Positions 1 through 6,488 of a DNA stretch of 13,436 nt are shown here, piece by piece. This DNA comes from Verrucomicrobiaceae bacterium UBA2429 (GTDB lineage Bacteria > Verrucomicrobiota > Verrucomicrobiia > Verrucomicrobiales > Verrucomicrobiaceae). The first letter of the stretch is position 1. Every line of letters starts with the position of its first letter. A program made the translations under genes and the position numbers. Location: assembly GCA_002343505.1 (NCBI GenBank), contig DDQZ01000082.1:476-13911 (forward strand), in the 5' to 3' direction. Under the pieces are notes generated by a model, which was not told where the DNA came from, searched no databases, and saw only the letters and a program-made list of their open reading frames with translations.

Positions 1-1
1 G

Positions 2-1420
2 GTCACCGACCCCGGCTACAGCGACATGGTCGTCGTCATCGGCGGGGATCCATTGTTTGATGGCCTGCCAGGGCGGCTCGATGGGCTCGAAGGTGTCGAT
101 GTCGAAAGGGGGATCAGGTGGTGGCGGGATGTTGATGAGGCCCTCCCAAAGACCGAGGAGCCTCAGAAAGAACTCGATCTTCTCGGGTTGGATGAGGGTT
201 TCGACTCGGCGCATGGTGGCTTTGCAGCAGGGGCACTGGAGGGGATCGGCTCCCCAGGTGGCGAGGATGAGGTCGCGCCAGAGGGGCTTCATGGCCTGGG
301 CACACGCGGGCGGCGGCGGGATGAGAAGTGGGTCCGTTTCAGGTGGTGGTGCCTTTTGCTCATTTTCGGCGCGTGGTTCTTTCGCTTCTGGCGGTGGGAC
401 GATGGGCTGGACAGCGGGGCGGGTCATGCCGCGCGATTTGTTGGAGTAGAGGCCGTAGTAGCGGATGGTGTGCTGGCTCTTGGGCGGGATGTGCTCGATG
501 ACCGCGGCCAGGAAGTCGGTGGCGGGGAAGACTTCGAAGTTGCGCTTGGTGTTCCAACTGCGGCGGGAGCGGTAGATGACGGTCTTGCTGACGGGGTTCC
601 AATGGATTTTCTGGAGGGAAAAGGGGGCGCGTAACAAGTATTCAGCCAGGCGCTGGCGGCCTTTGAGGTCGCGCGGGCCAACGGGTGCTGGGTCGGCATG
701 AACATGGAAGCCGCTGTTTTTCCAGGAGAGGAGGTCGGCGAGCTTTGTTTGGCTGATGAGTTTGGCGCTGTGCAGGGCGTGGAGGAAGCGGGCGCGGAAC
801 AGCTCGGTGAGTGGGGCGAGGTCCTCTACTGGCATGCAGTGGAAGCGGCCTTCTTCATCAAAGAGGCCGTCGGCGGAGAGGATGTGGAGGTGGGGATGGA
901 AGACGAGGTAGTCGCCAAAGGTGTGGAGGGCGGCTGCGGCGGCGAGGCGGCCTTTGGGTAAATCGAGGCGGGTGCGGAAGTGGTCGCGCAGGCAGTCGGT
1001 GGCGGTCTGGAAGAGGTGGGTGAGGAGGCGGCGGCGTTTGCGGAAGATGCTGCGCAGGACTTTGGGGATGGTGAAGACGAACTGGCGGTGCGGGACGGGG
1101 TGGCAGACGTGAGTGGCGATCCATTCGGCGGTCTGGCGGGTGCGGCGCTGGTGGCAGGCGGGGCAGATGTGGCGGGCTTTGCAGGTGAAGGCGAGGAGGC
1201 GCTCGTGACCGCAGTCGGGGCAGTGGTAGCGGGTGAATCCGGTGGTGAGGTCGCCACAGCGGTAGTAGGCCTGGACGGCGGCGACGGATTCCGGGCGGAG
1301 GGGACCCATGGCAGGGCGGTGGTGGCGCTCGTAACGGGCGAGGAGGTCATCCCAGGCGGCGTGGACGACCTGCCAGAGGGGGGAGGCGCGGGGACGGCGG
1401 GGTTGGTAGATGGAGGGCAC
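2..1420 (-). CDS. IS91-family (HUH, rolling-circle) transposase, C-terminus cut by the window edge
   Basis: Minus-strand frame open from GTG (1418-1420) to the window edge: 473 residues, no stop or frameshift. An in-frame TAG three codons upstream makes the GTG the only usable start in this stretch, and the N-terminus (PSIYQPRRPRASPLWQVV) matches the start of IS91/IS801-type transposases. Seen in order: N-terminal zinc-binding cysteines (C67-x2-C70, C80, C86-x2-C89); the HUH motif HPHLH at 175-179; the candidate nucleophilic tyrosine Y261 in AEYLLRAPFS; the family segment IRYYGLYSNKSRG at 319-331; a proline-rich linker about 334-372; and a second cysteine cluster CPCC at 396-399. The family nicks one strand and transposes by rolling-circle replication without conventional terminal inverted repeats. 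Only one catalytic tyrosine is evident, as in ISCR-like members. No Shine-Dalgarno precedes the start. The family call is secure; the element's ends are not defined. Confidence 0.93.
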   Translation of the reverse strand, partial: MPSIYQPRRPRASPLWQVVHAAWDDLLARYERHHRPAMGPLRPESVAAVQAYYRCGDLTTGFTRYHCPDCGHERLLAFTCKARHICPACHQRRTRQTAEWIATHVCHPVPHRQFVFTIPKVLRSIFRKRRRLLTHLFQTATDCLRDHFRTRLDLPKGRLAAAAALHTFGDYLVFHPHLHILSADGLFDEEGRFHCMPVEDLAPLTELFRARFLHALHSAKLISQTKLADLLSWKNSGFHVHADPAPVGPRDLKGRQRLAEYLLRAPFSLQKIHWNPVSKTVIYRSRRSWNTKRNFEVFPATDFLAAVIEHIPPKSQHTIRYYGLYSNKSRGMTRPAVQPIVPPPEAKEPRAENEQKAPPPETDPLLIPPPPACAQAMKPLWRDLILATWGADPLQCPCCKATMRRVETLIQPEKIEFFLRLLGLWEGLINIPPPPDPPFDIDTFEPIEPPWQAIKQWIPADDDDHVAVAGVGD

Positions 1421-1421
1421 A

Positions 1422-1443
1422 GAACTGTTCTAAAGAACAGTTC
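1422..1443. promoter_or_regulatory. Putative LexA operator (SOS box) at the transposase promoter
   Basis: A 22-bp near-perfect palindrome with arms GAACTGTTCT and AGAACAGTTC around a central AA. Its core at 1426-1439 reads TGTTC-TAAA-GAACA, an exact fit to TGTTC-N4-GAACA, which I recall as the LexA-binding motif described for Verrucomicrobia. It ends 2 bp before the GTG start and covers the predicted -10 box, the expected position for a repressor. The assignment depends on the host being a verrucomicrobium, which is inferred. The alternative is a structural hairpin of the element's terIS end. Confidence 0.55.
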
Positions 1444-1455
1444 ATGTTTACGCAA
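1427..1455 (-). promoter_or_regulatory. Candidate transposase promoter giving a leaderless mRNA
   Basis: On the minus strand, -35 TTGCGT (1450-1455) and -10 TAGAAC (1427-1432) are separated by exactly 17 bp. The -10 ends 6 nt before the GTG start, so transcription would begin at or next to the start codon; this agrees with the lack of any Shine-Dalgarno. Both boxes are imperfect matches to the sigma-70 consensus. The -10 lies inside the TGTTC-N4-GAACA palindrome. Confidence 0.4.
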
Positions 1456-1474
1456 AGTTTCACGGGCGAGAAAT

Positions 1475-1492
1475 CGCATTCTGGCGAATGCG
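1475..1492. repeat. Perfect 7-bp hairpin, possible end of the IS91-type element
   Basis: CGCATTC (1475-1481), loop TGGC, GAATGCG (1486-1492). It lies 55 bp upstream of the transposase start, where IS91-family elements carry their termination end (terIS), which often includes a small hairpin. The element boundary cannot be fixed from one copy. Confidence 0.35.
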
Positions 1493-1553
1493 CCTACTGG
1501 AAGAGGGACATCTGCCCCGCATCAGCATCCATGATTCAGGATACCTACGATCC

Positions 1554-1585
1554 AATGAGACGACGTGTGGGCTTGTCGTCTCATT
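1554..1585. repeat. Perfect 11-bp inverted repeat
   Basis: AATGAGACGAC (1554-1564) and GTCGTCTCATT (1575-1585) enclose a 10-nt loop. No T-tract follows on either strand, so it is a poor intrinsic terminator. It lies between the PBP gene end and the transposase upstream region and could be a bidirectional attenuator, an element end or a repeat-family member. Confidence 0.5.
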
Positions 1586-1606
1586 CCCAGTTACTCCAAA
1601 TGTGAT

Positions 1607-1624
1607 GCAGACACTCCTGTCTGC
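1607..1624 (-). terminator. Candidate terminator hairpin of the PBP gene
   Basis: GCAGACA (1607-1613), a 4-nt loop, TGTCTGC (1618-1624): a perfect 7-bp stem starting 5 nt after the PBP stop codon. On the minus strand it is followed by ATCACATTTG, a poor T-tract, so termination is plausible but not strongly supported. Confidence 0.4.
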
Positions 1625-1629
1625 TTCCC

Positions 1630-3813
1630 TCACCGGAACCATCCCCGGATGCGGTCGAACAAACCCGGCCCGGCAGGCCCCTGGCGGCGCGTGTCCCGCA
1701 TCTCTGGACGCGCGATGACGCCCTGATGCGCGCCGCACCAGCCCTGGGGGATCATTTCGACAGGCAGCTTGTCCTCGTAAGCGGTGCCGGTGGCCTGGCA
1801 GGCCGGAGTGGCGAGCTGGCTGCTGAGCCGGCAGAGCTGCACGCTTTGCAAAGGCGGCTCGGCGCGCGGACCGGCGGGGATGTAGCCGAGGGCGGCGGCT
1901 TTCTTCACCACGTCGGCCCAGATGGGAATGGCGAGCCGGCTGCCATAACCCTGGTCCATGATGGTCTGCGGGCGGTCCAGCCCCACCCACACGGCACAGG
2001 TGACGCGGTCGGTGTAACCGGCGAACCAGGCGTCCTTGTAGTCGTTGGTGGTGCCGGTCTTGCCGCCGGCGGGTTCTTTGAATCCGTGCTCGCCGCGGAT
2101 GCCGGCGGCGGTGCCGCGGTCCATGACCTCGGCCAGCATGCGGCGCATGAGGTGGGCGCCGCCGGGCGGGATGATGACGCTCTCCAGCACATTGGTGCTC
2201 CAGAGGATGTTGCCGGCCTTGTCGGTGACTTTGTCTATGAGGAAGGTGCGGCGGCGGACGCCGTCGTTGGGGAAGATGCTGAAGGCGCTGGCCAGCTCGC
2301 GCGGAGTGCCGCCGAGGTTGCCGATGAAGACCTGCGGGGTGCGGGTGAGGTGGTTGCCGATGCCGGCGTCGGCGATGACGTTGATGACACGGTCGAGTCC
2401 GGCGAAGTTGCCGACGCGGACGGTCATGGTGTTGCGGCTCTGCACGAGGCCGGTGCTGAGGGTCTGCGCGCCGGTGAATTTGCCGTCGTTGTTCTTCGGA
2501 GACCAGCCGGGATCGGCGAACTCGATCTCCCCCGGCTGGATGGGCGCGTCCTCGACTTGGGTGCCGGGCAGGAAGCCGCCTGCGATGGCTGCGGCATAGA
2601 CGAAGGGCTTCACCGTGGAGCCGATCTGGCGGTTGCCCTGGGTGGCGCGGTTGTATTTGCTCTGCCTGTAGTCGCGCCCGCCGACGAGGGCGAGGATGCC
2701 GCCGGTTTCATTGTCGAGAATGGCGACCGCCCCCTGGAGATAGGGCGTGGAGGACACCTCGCCGCTGCCGTTCCATGAGGCGTCGAACGCGGCCTTGGCC
2801 GGGTGCGCGTAGCCGGGCAGCTTTTCAGCGGCGGCGAGCCTTTTCTCCACGGCCTCCTCGGCGGCGATCTGGAGCTGCTGGTTGAGCGTCGTGTAAACGA
2901 TGAGTCCGCCGTCCTCGATCTCCTTCTCCTCCAGGATTTGATCGAGGTCGCGGCGCACCACGTCGAGAGCGTAGCCGCCCTGGCTTTGAAAAGCGGGCTG
3001 GGCTTTGAGGGCGATGTCGGCGTAGCGGGCCTCCAGCTCCTCCTCCTTGGTGACGACCTTGGTGAGCAGCATGCGCTCAAGCACATCGTCGCGCTCCTTG
3101 AGCGCGCCTTCGAAATTGCGGAAGGGTGAAAAACGCACGGGACTGCGGATGATGCCGGCAATCATGGCGGCCTCGCTCAGACTGAGCTGGCTGGCGTGCT
3201 TGCCAAAATAAACCTGGCTGGCGCGCTGGATGCCGTAGAGGTTCGAGCCGAAGAAAATGCGGTTCACATAATGCTCGAGGATCTGGTCCTTCGACCAATG
3301 GCGCTCGATGCGGCGGGCCAGCATCATCTCGACGAGCTTGCGGTGGAAGCTTCGATCATTGAGGTCGGGATAGCTGTTGCGCGCGAGCTGCATGGTGATG
3401 GTGCTCGCGCCCTGCACCACGCGCCCCTCCCTGACATTGCGGACGAAAGCGCGCGCCACGCCCACGGGGTCAATGCCTCCGTGCTTGTAAAAACGGCTGT
3501 CCTCGCGGGCGAGCAGCGCCTTGATGAAATGCGGCGAGACCTGGCTGAGCGGCACCACGATGCGGTTCTCGCCATGCATGCGGCCAAGCACGGCGCCGTC
3601 CGCGTCGAGCACCAGCGTGCGCTCGGGCATCTCGCCGAGACGATCCAAGTCATAGCGCAGGGCCAGCCTGGAATAGTAGGCGATGACTCCCGCCGCCCCC
3701 AGCGCCGCCAGCAGGCATGCCGCCAGGCAGACCAGGACCAGCGCGCGCAGCCAGCGCCTCCACCAGGAGTGGCGCGGCGGAGGTTTGTGGGGAGCGCGGA
3801 TTTTGCGTTTCAT
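1630..3813 (-). CDS. Class A penicillin-binding protein (PBP1A type), bifunctional peptidoglycan synthase
   Basis: 727 residues. A basic cytoplasmic tail and one membrane segment (about 22-46) anchor a periplasmic enzyme that polymerises lipid II and cross-links the strands. The glycosyltransferase-51 domain (about 70-240) shows EDSRFYKHGGID (E104), GASTITMQLARN (135-146), RKLVEMMLARRIE (158-170) and KDQILEHYVNRIFFG (175-189). The transpeptidase domain carries the three penicillin-binding motifs: S399-T-V-K402 with nucleophile S399, S459-R-N461 and K585-T-G. The C-terminal tail has cysteines at 661, 672 and 693. The frame extends 47 codons further upstream, but I chose the ATG at 3811-3813 because it puts the basic tail right before the membrane helix, as in the family. 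The gene appears monocistronic: an intergenic stretch of over 300 bp lies upstream and the spacer next to the transposase lies downstream. No Shine-Dalgarno is visible. Confidence 0.95.
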   Translation of the reverse strand: MKRKIRAPHKPPPRHSWWRRWLRALVLVCLAACLLAALGAAGVIAYYSRLALRYDLDRLGEMPERTLVLDADGAVLGRMHGENRIVVPLSQVSPHFIKALLAREDSRFYKHGGIDPVGVARAFVRNVREGRVVQGASTITMQLARNSYPDLNDRSFHRKLVEMMLARRIERHWSKDQILEHYVNRIFFGSNLYGIQRASQVYFGKHASQLSLSEAAMIAGIIRSPVRFSPFRNFEGALKERDDVLERMLLTKVVTKEEELEARYADIALKAQPAFQSQGGYALDVVRRDLDQILEEKEIEDGGLIVYTTLNQQLQIAAEEAVEKRLAAAEKLPGYAHPAKAAFDASWNGSGEVSSTPYLQGAVAILDNETGGILALVGGRDYRQSKYNRATQGNRQIGSTVKPFVYAAAIAGGFLPGTQVEDAPIQPGEIEFADPGWSPKNNDGKFTGAQTLSTGLVQSRNTMTVRVGNFAGLDRVINVIADAGIGNHLTRTPQVFIGNLGGTPRELASAFSIFPNDGVRRRTFLIDKVTDKAGNILWSTNVLESVIIPPGGAHLMRRMLAEVMDRGTAAGIRGEHGFKEPAGGKTGTTNDYKDAWFAGYTDRVTCAVWVGLDRPQTIMDQGYGSRLAIPIWADVVKKAAALGYIPAGPRAEPPLQSVQLCRLSSQLATPACQATGTAYEDKLPVEMIPQGWCGAHQGVIARPEMRDTRRQGPAGPGLFDRIRGWFR

Positions 3814-3856
3814 GAGGCGGGCTTGGACGCGGAAACAAGGAAAGTATTGGCCTGAA

Positions 3857-3862
3857 ATTTTA
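3857..3862 (-). promoter_or_regulatory. Possible -10 box of the PBP gene
   Basis: The minus strand reads TAAAAT, five of six matches to TATAAT, 43 nt before the chosen ATG. No convincing -35 lies 16-18 bp upstream, so this is a weak prediction. Confidence 0.22.
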
Positions 3863-3995
3863 TGAATGCCAGCCGAGGTTGACGCGCCAGCGCTGCCATG
3901 CCGCGCCATCACACGCTCCGGCAGCCTTGCATGATCCGGCGGAGCTGACTCCATCAGACAAGCGCTTCCTCACTTTTGGACGAATATGCCGTGCG

Positions 3996-4011
3996 TCACC
4001 ATGAATGGTGA
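3996..4011. repeat. 16-bp palindrome abutting the long hairpin
   Basis: TCACCAT, central GA, ATGGTGA: perfect 7-bp arms. It touches the left edge of the large inverted repeat directly, so the two may be one composite repeat unit. Confidence 0.5.
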
Positions 4012-4089
4012 TTTCCCGTAGATTCAAGGAGGCCGGCAGATTTCTCTTTCTCATCCTTAATCTGTGGGCCTCCCTGAATCTGTGGGAGA
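4012..4089. repeat. Large imperfect inverted repeat, REP-like element
   Basis: The left arm (4012-4042) and right arm (4059-4089) pair over 31 positions around a 16-nt pyrimidine-rich loop (TCTCTTTCTCATCCTT). The inner 22 positions of each arm (4021-4042 with 4059-4080) hold 19 Watson-Crick pairs and one G-U; the outer 9 add six Watson-Crick and three G-U pairs. The word AATCTGTGGG occurs twice in the right arm. Such long hairpins in intergenic space are typical of REP/palindromic repeat families. It could also act as an mRNA 3'-end stabiliser for the efflux operon, which ends 74 bp away. Confidence 0.65.
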
Positions 4090-4102
4090 AAACCAAATTC
4101 AC

Positions 4103-4119
4103 AAAAGGTGATGACCTTC
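4103..4119 (-). terminator. Weak candidate intrinsic terminator of the efflux operon
   Basis: On the minus strand, AAGGT-CATC-ACCTT with one extra G-U pair is followed by TTTG, starting about 44 nt after the OMF stop codon. The stem is short, so confidence is low. Confidence 0.3.
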
Positions 4120-4162
4120 AGTATAGTGTCCGCGCCCAAGCAAGATGGCATGACCGACAAGG

Positions 4163-5446
4163 CTATCTGCCAACCGCCCTCTTCAGCTCGTGCTGCGCCT
4201 GGTTGAAGCGCGTCACCGCCTGCACCCGGCTCTGGCGGGCGCGGGTCAGCTCCTCGCGGGCCAGCAGATACTCCAATACCACGCCGAGCTGGCTGGCCTG
4301 GCGCTCTTTGGCGAGCTTGACCATTTCCTGCGCGGCCTCCACCGCCTCATCGTTGATGCTGACCTGATCGAAGGCGCTCTGCGCTTTTGCGGCAGCCTCC
4401 ACCACTTCGCGGCCGATGGCCGCTTTGACCTGAGAGGATTGCAGATTCGCCGCCTCCTCCTGCGCGTTGGCGATGACTTTGCGCTGCTTGTCGAAAAGGC
4501 CGCCGGGGCCGATCTTCCAGCCGAATCCGATGAAGACGTTTTGGGTTTCATCAAAGTTCCCCATGTCGCCATTGAAACCGCCGCCGAGTCCTCCGAATCC
4601 GTAACCGGCCTGCACACTGGGGATCATCGGAGCCACACGAGCGCGCTCCCTTTCCCAGGCCGCCGCCGTGGTGATGGCACCGGCGGCTTTCATCTCGGGA
4701 CGATGCTGCGTGGCCTGGCTGATCAGGGATGCGACTCCAGTCTTGCGATCCACCAGCCGCACCGGCACAAGGTCGGCCTTGGCCGGGCGCAGTTCGGTTT
4801 CAGCCGGCAGGCGCAGAATTTCAGCGAGTGCCGCGGCAGCAAGGTCACGACGCTCCTCATGCTGGCGGATGGCGAGCTTTTCGCGGCTGACCTGGGTCTT
4901 CACGCGCAGCAAATCCGCACGGAAGGCCGTGCCAGCCTCCACCGCGCCGCCGATCTGCTTTTCGTAGTCCTGCGTGAGTCGCAGATCGTCCTCAATGATC
5001 GCCAGCGCTGCTTCCGCGGCCAACAAATCATAGTAGCGCCCCGTGGATTGTGTGACGATGTCGCGCCGCGCTTTCTCCGCGAGTTGCTCCGCCGCCAGCG
5101 CCTTCTGCTTGGCCGCCAGAGCCGAGTAGTACATGTCCCCCGGCGACCAATCTATCATGATGTTCGGCCCCAGCGTGTAGTGCTGCTTGCTGACATCAAA
5201 CACCGCGCCCGCGATGTCCTGCACATTCCCATCCGTGCGCCGGTAAGCCGCTCCCAGCGTCACGCTCGGCCAGAACCGCTGCCAGGCCAGCTTTGACTCC
5301 GCCAGAGTCTCCGTGTGCCTGGCTCGCGCGAGCTGGATTTCATCGTTGTTCGCTCCCGCGAGCTTCATCACGGTCGGCAGATCAACGTGAAGGGGAGCGG
5401 CGGTGACTGTTGTCACACAGACAATCAAAAGTAGAAGACGATGCAT
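4163..5446 (-). CDS. TolC-family outer-membrane efflux protein (OMF)
   Basis: 427 residues with a signal peptide (MHRLLLLIVCVTTVTAA) and no lipobox cysteine. The rest is the alpha-helical OEP fold: long alanine/glutamate/glutamine-rich coiled-coil helices interrupted by short strand regions (about 55-75 and 275-315), the usual two structural repeats of outer-membrane factors. The segment ATQHRPEMKAAGA at 245-257 corresponds to the family's RPDI-x-A-A motif. It should trimerise as the exit duct for the pump encoded upstream. It is the last gene of the RND-adaptor-OMF operon, 43 bp after the adaptor stop. The ATG at 5444-5446 directly begins the signal peptide; no Shine-Dalgarno is visible. Substrate unknown. 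Confidence 0.9.
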   Translation of the reverse strand: MHRLLLLIVCVTTVTAAPLHVDLPTVMKLAGANNDEIQLARARHTETLAESKLAWQRFWPSVTLGAAYRRTDGNVQDIAGAVFDVSKQHYTLGPNIMIDWSPGDMYYSALAAKQKALAAEQLAEKARRDIVTQSTGRYYDLLAAEAALAIIEDDLRLTQDYEKQIGGAVEAGTAFRADLLRVKTQVSREKLAIRQHEERRDLAAAALAEILRLPAETELRPAKADLVPVRLVDRKTGVASLISQATQHRPEMKAAGAITTAAAWERERARVAPMIPSVQAGYGFGGLGGGFNGDMGNFDETQNVFIGFGWKIGPGGLFDKQRKVIANAQEEAANLQSSQVKAAIGREVVEAAAKAQSAFDQVSINDEAVEAAQEMVKLAKERQASQLGVVLEYLLAREELTRARQSRVQAVTRFNQAQHELKRAVGR

Positions 5447-5489
5447 GGCAGCAAGAGTTGGTGTCTAGGCTTTAGCCGATCATTAATCA

Positions 5490-6479
5490 TCAATTAACCG
5501 TCACATCCTGCTTGTCGGTCAGCGCGGTGGTGCCCGGCAGCAAAATCACATCCTCGGCCTTCAACTCCGGTACTTCGACATTCACTCCGTCGTTGAAGCC
5601 GGGTTTCACTGCCGTCTTCACCGCCTTGCCGTCCACATGCTTGAAGACAAAGCTGTTGGCCTTTTCCTTCACGAGCCCGGCCACCGGAATGATCGTCGCA
5701 TTGTCATGCTGTTCCACGGCAATGCGTGCGGTGGCGAACATGCCGGGGCGCAGCTTGCCGTCGTCGTTTTTGAAATCAGCTTCGATCAGCATGGTTCGCG
5801 TTGATTGATCGAGCGTGCCGGTGATTCGGCTGAGCGTGCCTTTGACGACGGCACCGTTAAGCGCATCGACCTTGGCTTCGACCTGAAGGCCGTTTTTGAG
5901 GAAGGAGGTCTCGGTTTCAATCACAGGCACCTGGAGACGCAGCGTGCTGGTGTCGGTGATCTGGAGCAAGGTCTCGCCTCCTGCGGCGGCAAAGGCGCCC
6001 GGATCGACGCGACGGTCGGTGATCGTCCCGGCGAAGGGCGCTTTGATTTGGGCGAGCTCGATCAGGGCGTTCGTGCGCTCCATGCCGGCCTTGGCGATGG
6101 CCAGCTTTGCCTCAGCGTCATCGACTGCTTGTGGCAAAATGAGGTCAGGCGACTTCGCGCGGGCTTCGTGGAGCCGTTTCACCTCGATCTCGGCGGCGGC
6201 GACTTCGGCGCGGTGGCCGATGAGGTCGGCCTTGAGCTCCGGGACTTCGATTTGAATGAGCTGCTGCTGTGCGGTGACGACATCGCCTTTATCGACGGTG
6301 ATCTTCTCGATGTAACCAGCAACACGCGCTTTCAACTCGACCTGCTGCCAGGGTGCAAAACTCGCAGGAAGCGTGATCCAGCGGTGAATGGTGCCTTTCC
6401 GCGGCTTGGTGGCCGGAAGTTCCAGGGCGAGGGCGCTCGTGGTAATGAGGCAGAGAGCGAGGAGGGATTTCATGAGCAT
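5490..6479 (-). CDS. RND efflux periplasmic adaptor (membrane fusion protein, HlyD/AcrA type)
   Basis: 329 residues; N-terminal signal peptide (MLMKSLLALCLITTSALA) without a lipobox, so probably periplasmic rather than lipid-anchored. The two half-lipoyl motifs are clear: VAGYIEKITVDKGDVV at about 53-68 and IKAPFAGTITDRRVDPGAF at about 145-163, flanking a short alpha-hairpin (about 83-140). Beta-barrel and membrane-proximal domains follow (LRPGMFATARIAVEQ at about 243-257). It bridges the RND pump and the TolC-type duct encoded on either side. It begins 9 bp after the pump stop, so the two are surely co-transcribed. The start could equally be the second ATG (M3 at 6473). No Shine-Dalgarno is visible before either ATG. 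Confidence 0.92.
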   Translation of the reverse strand: MLMKSLLALCLITTSALALELPATKPRKGTIHRWITLPASFAPWQQVELKARVAGYIEKITVDKGDVVTAQQQLIQIEVPELKADLIGHRAEVAAAEIEVKRLHEARAKSPDLILPQAVDDAEAKLAIAKAGMERTNALIELAQIKAPFAGTITDRRVDPGAFAAAGGETLLQITDTSTLRLQVPVIETETSFLKNGLQVEAKVDALNGAVVKGTLSRITGTLDQSTRTMLIEADFKNDDGKLRPGMFATARIAVEQHDNATIIPVAGLVKEKANSFVFKHVDGKAVKTAVKPGFNDGVNVEVPELKAEDVILLPGTTALTDKQDVTVN

Positions 6480-6488
6480 GGAAAAGTG

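Larger units (their letters stand above)
3814..4162. other. Intergenic region between the PBP gene and the efflux operon
   Basis: 349 bp in which I see no gene. The open minus frame at 3860-4102 (80 codons) lacks family features and its sequence comes from the inverted repeat. The region holds a possible PBP -10 (3857-3862), a 16-bp palindrome (3996-4011), a long imperfect hairpin (4012-4089) and a small hairpin with T-tract near the end of the efflux operon (4103-4119). Confidence 0.6.

Noticed and set aside
826..1479. 217-codon minus frame starting MRFLARETL
   Set aside because: Ser/Pro/Thr-rich shift frame of the transposase; the real frame starts at the GTG at 1420 and carries the zinc-finger and HUH motifs.
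1460..1990. 176-codon minus frame across the PBP 3' end and the spacer
   Set aside because: Overlaps the PBP C-terminal coding region in another frame and runs through the inverted repeats; no domain.
1726..2778. 350-codon plus frame opposite the PBP gene
   Set aside because: Antisense to the transpeptidase domain; Gly/Ala/Val-rich composition and no recognisable domain.
3860..4102. 80-codon minus frame in the PBP-efflux gap
   Set aside because: Most of it is the translated hairpin repeat; no similarity to a known family and no conserved composition.
4190..5296. 368-codon plus frame opposite the TolC-type gene
   Set aside because: Antisense shadow of coiled-coil coding sequence; no motif.
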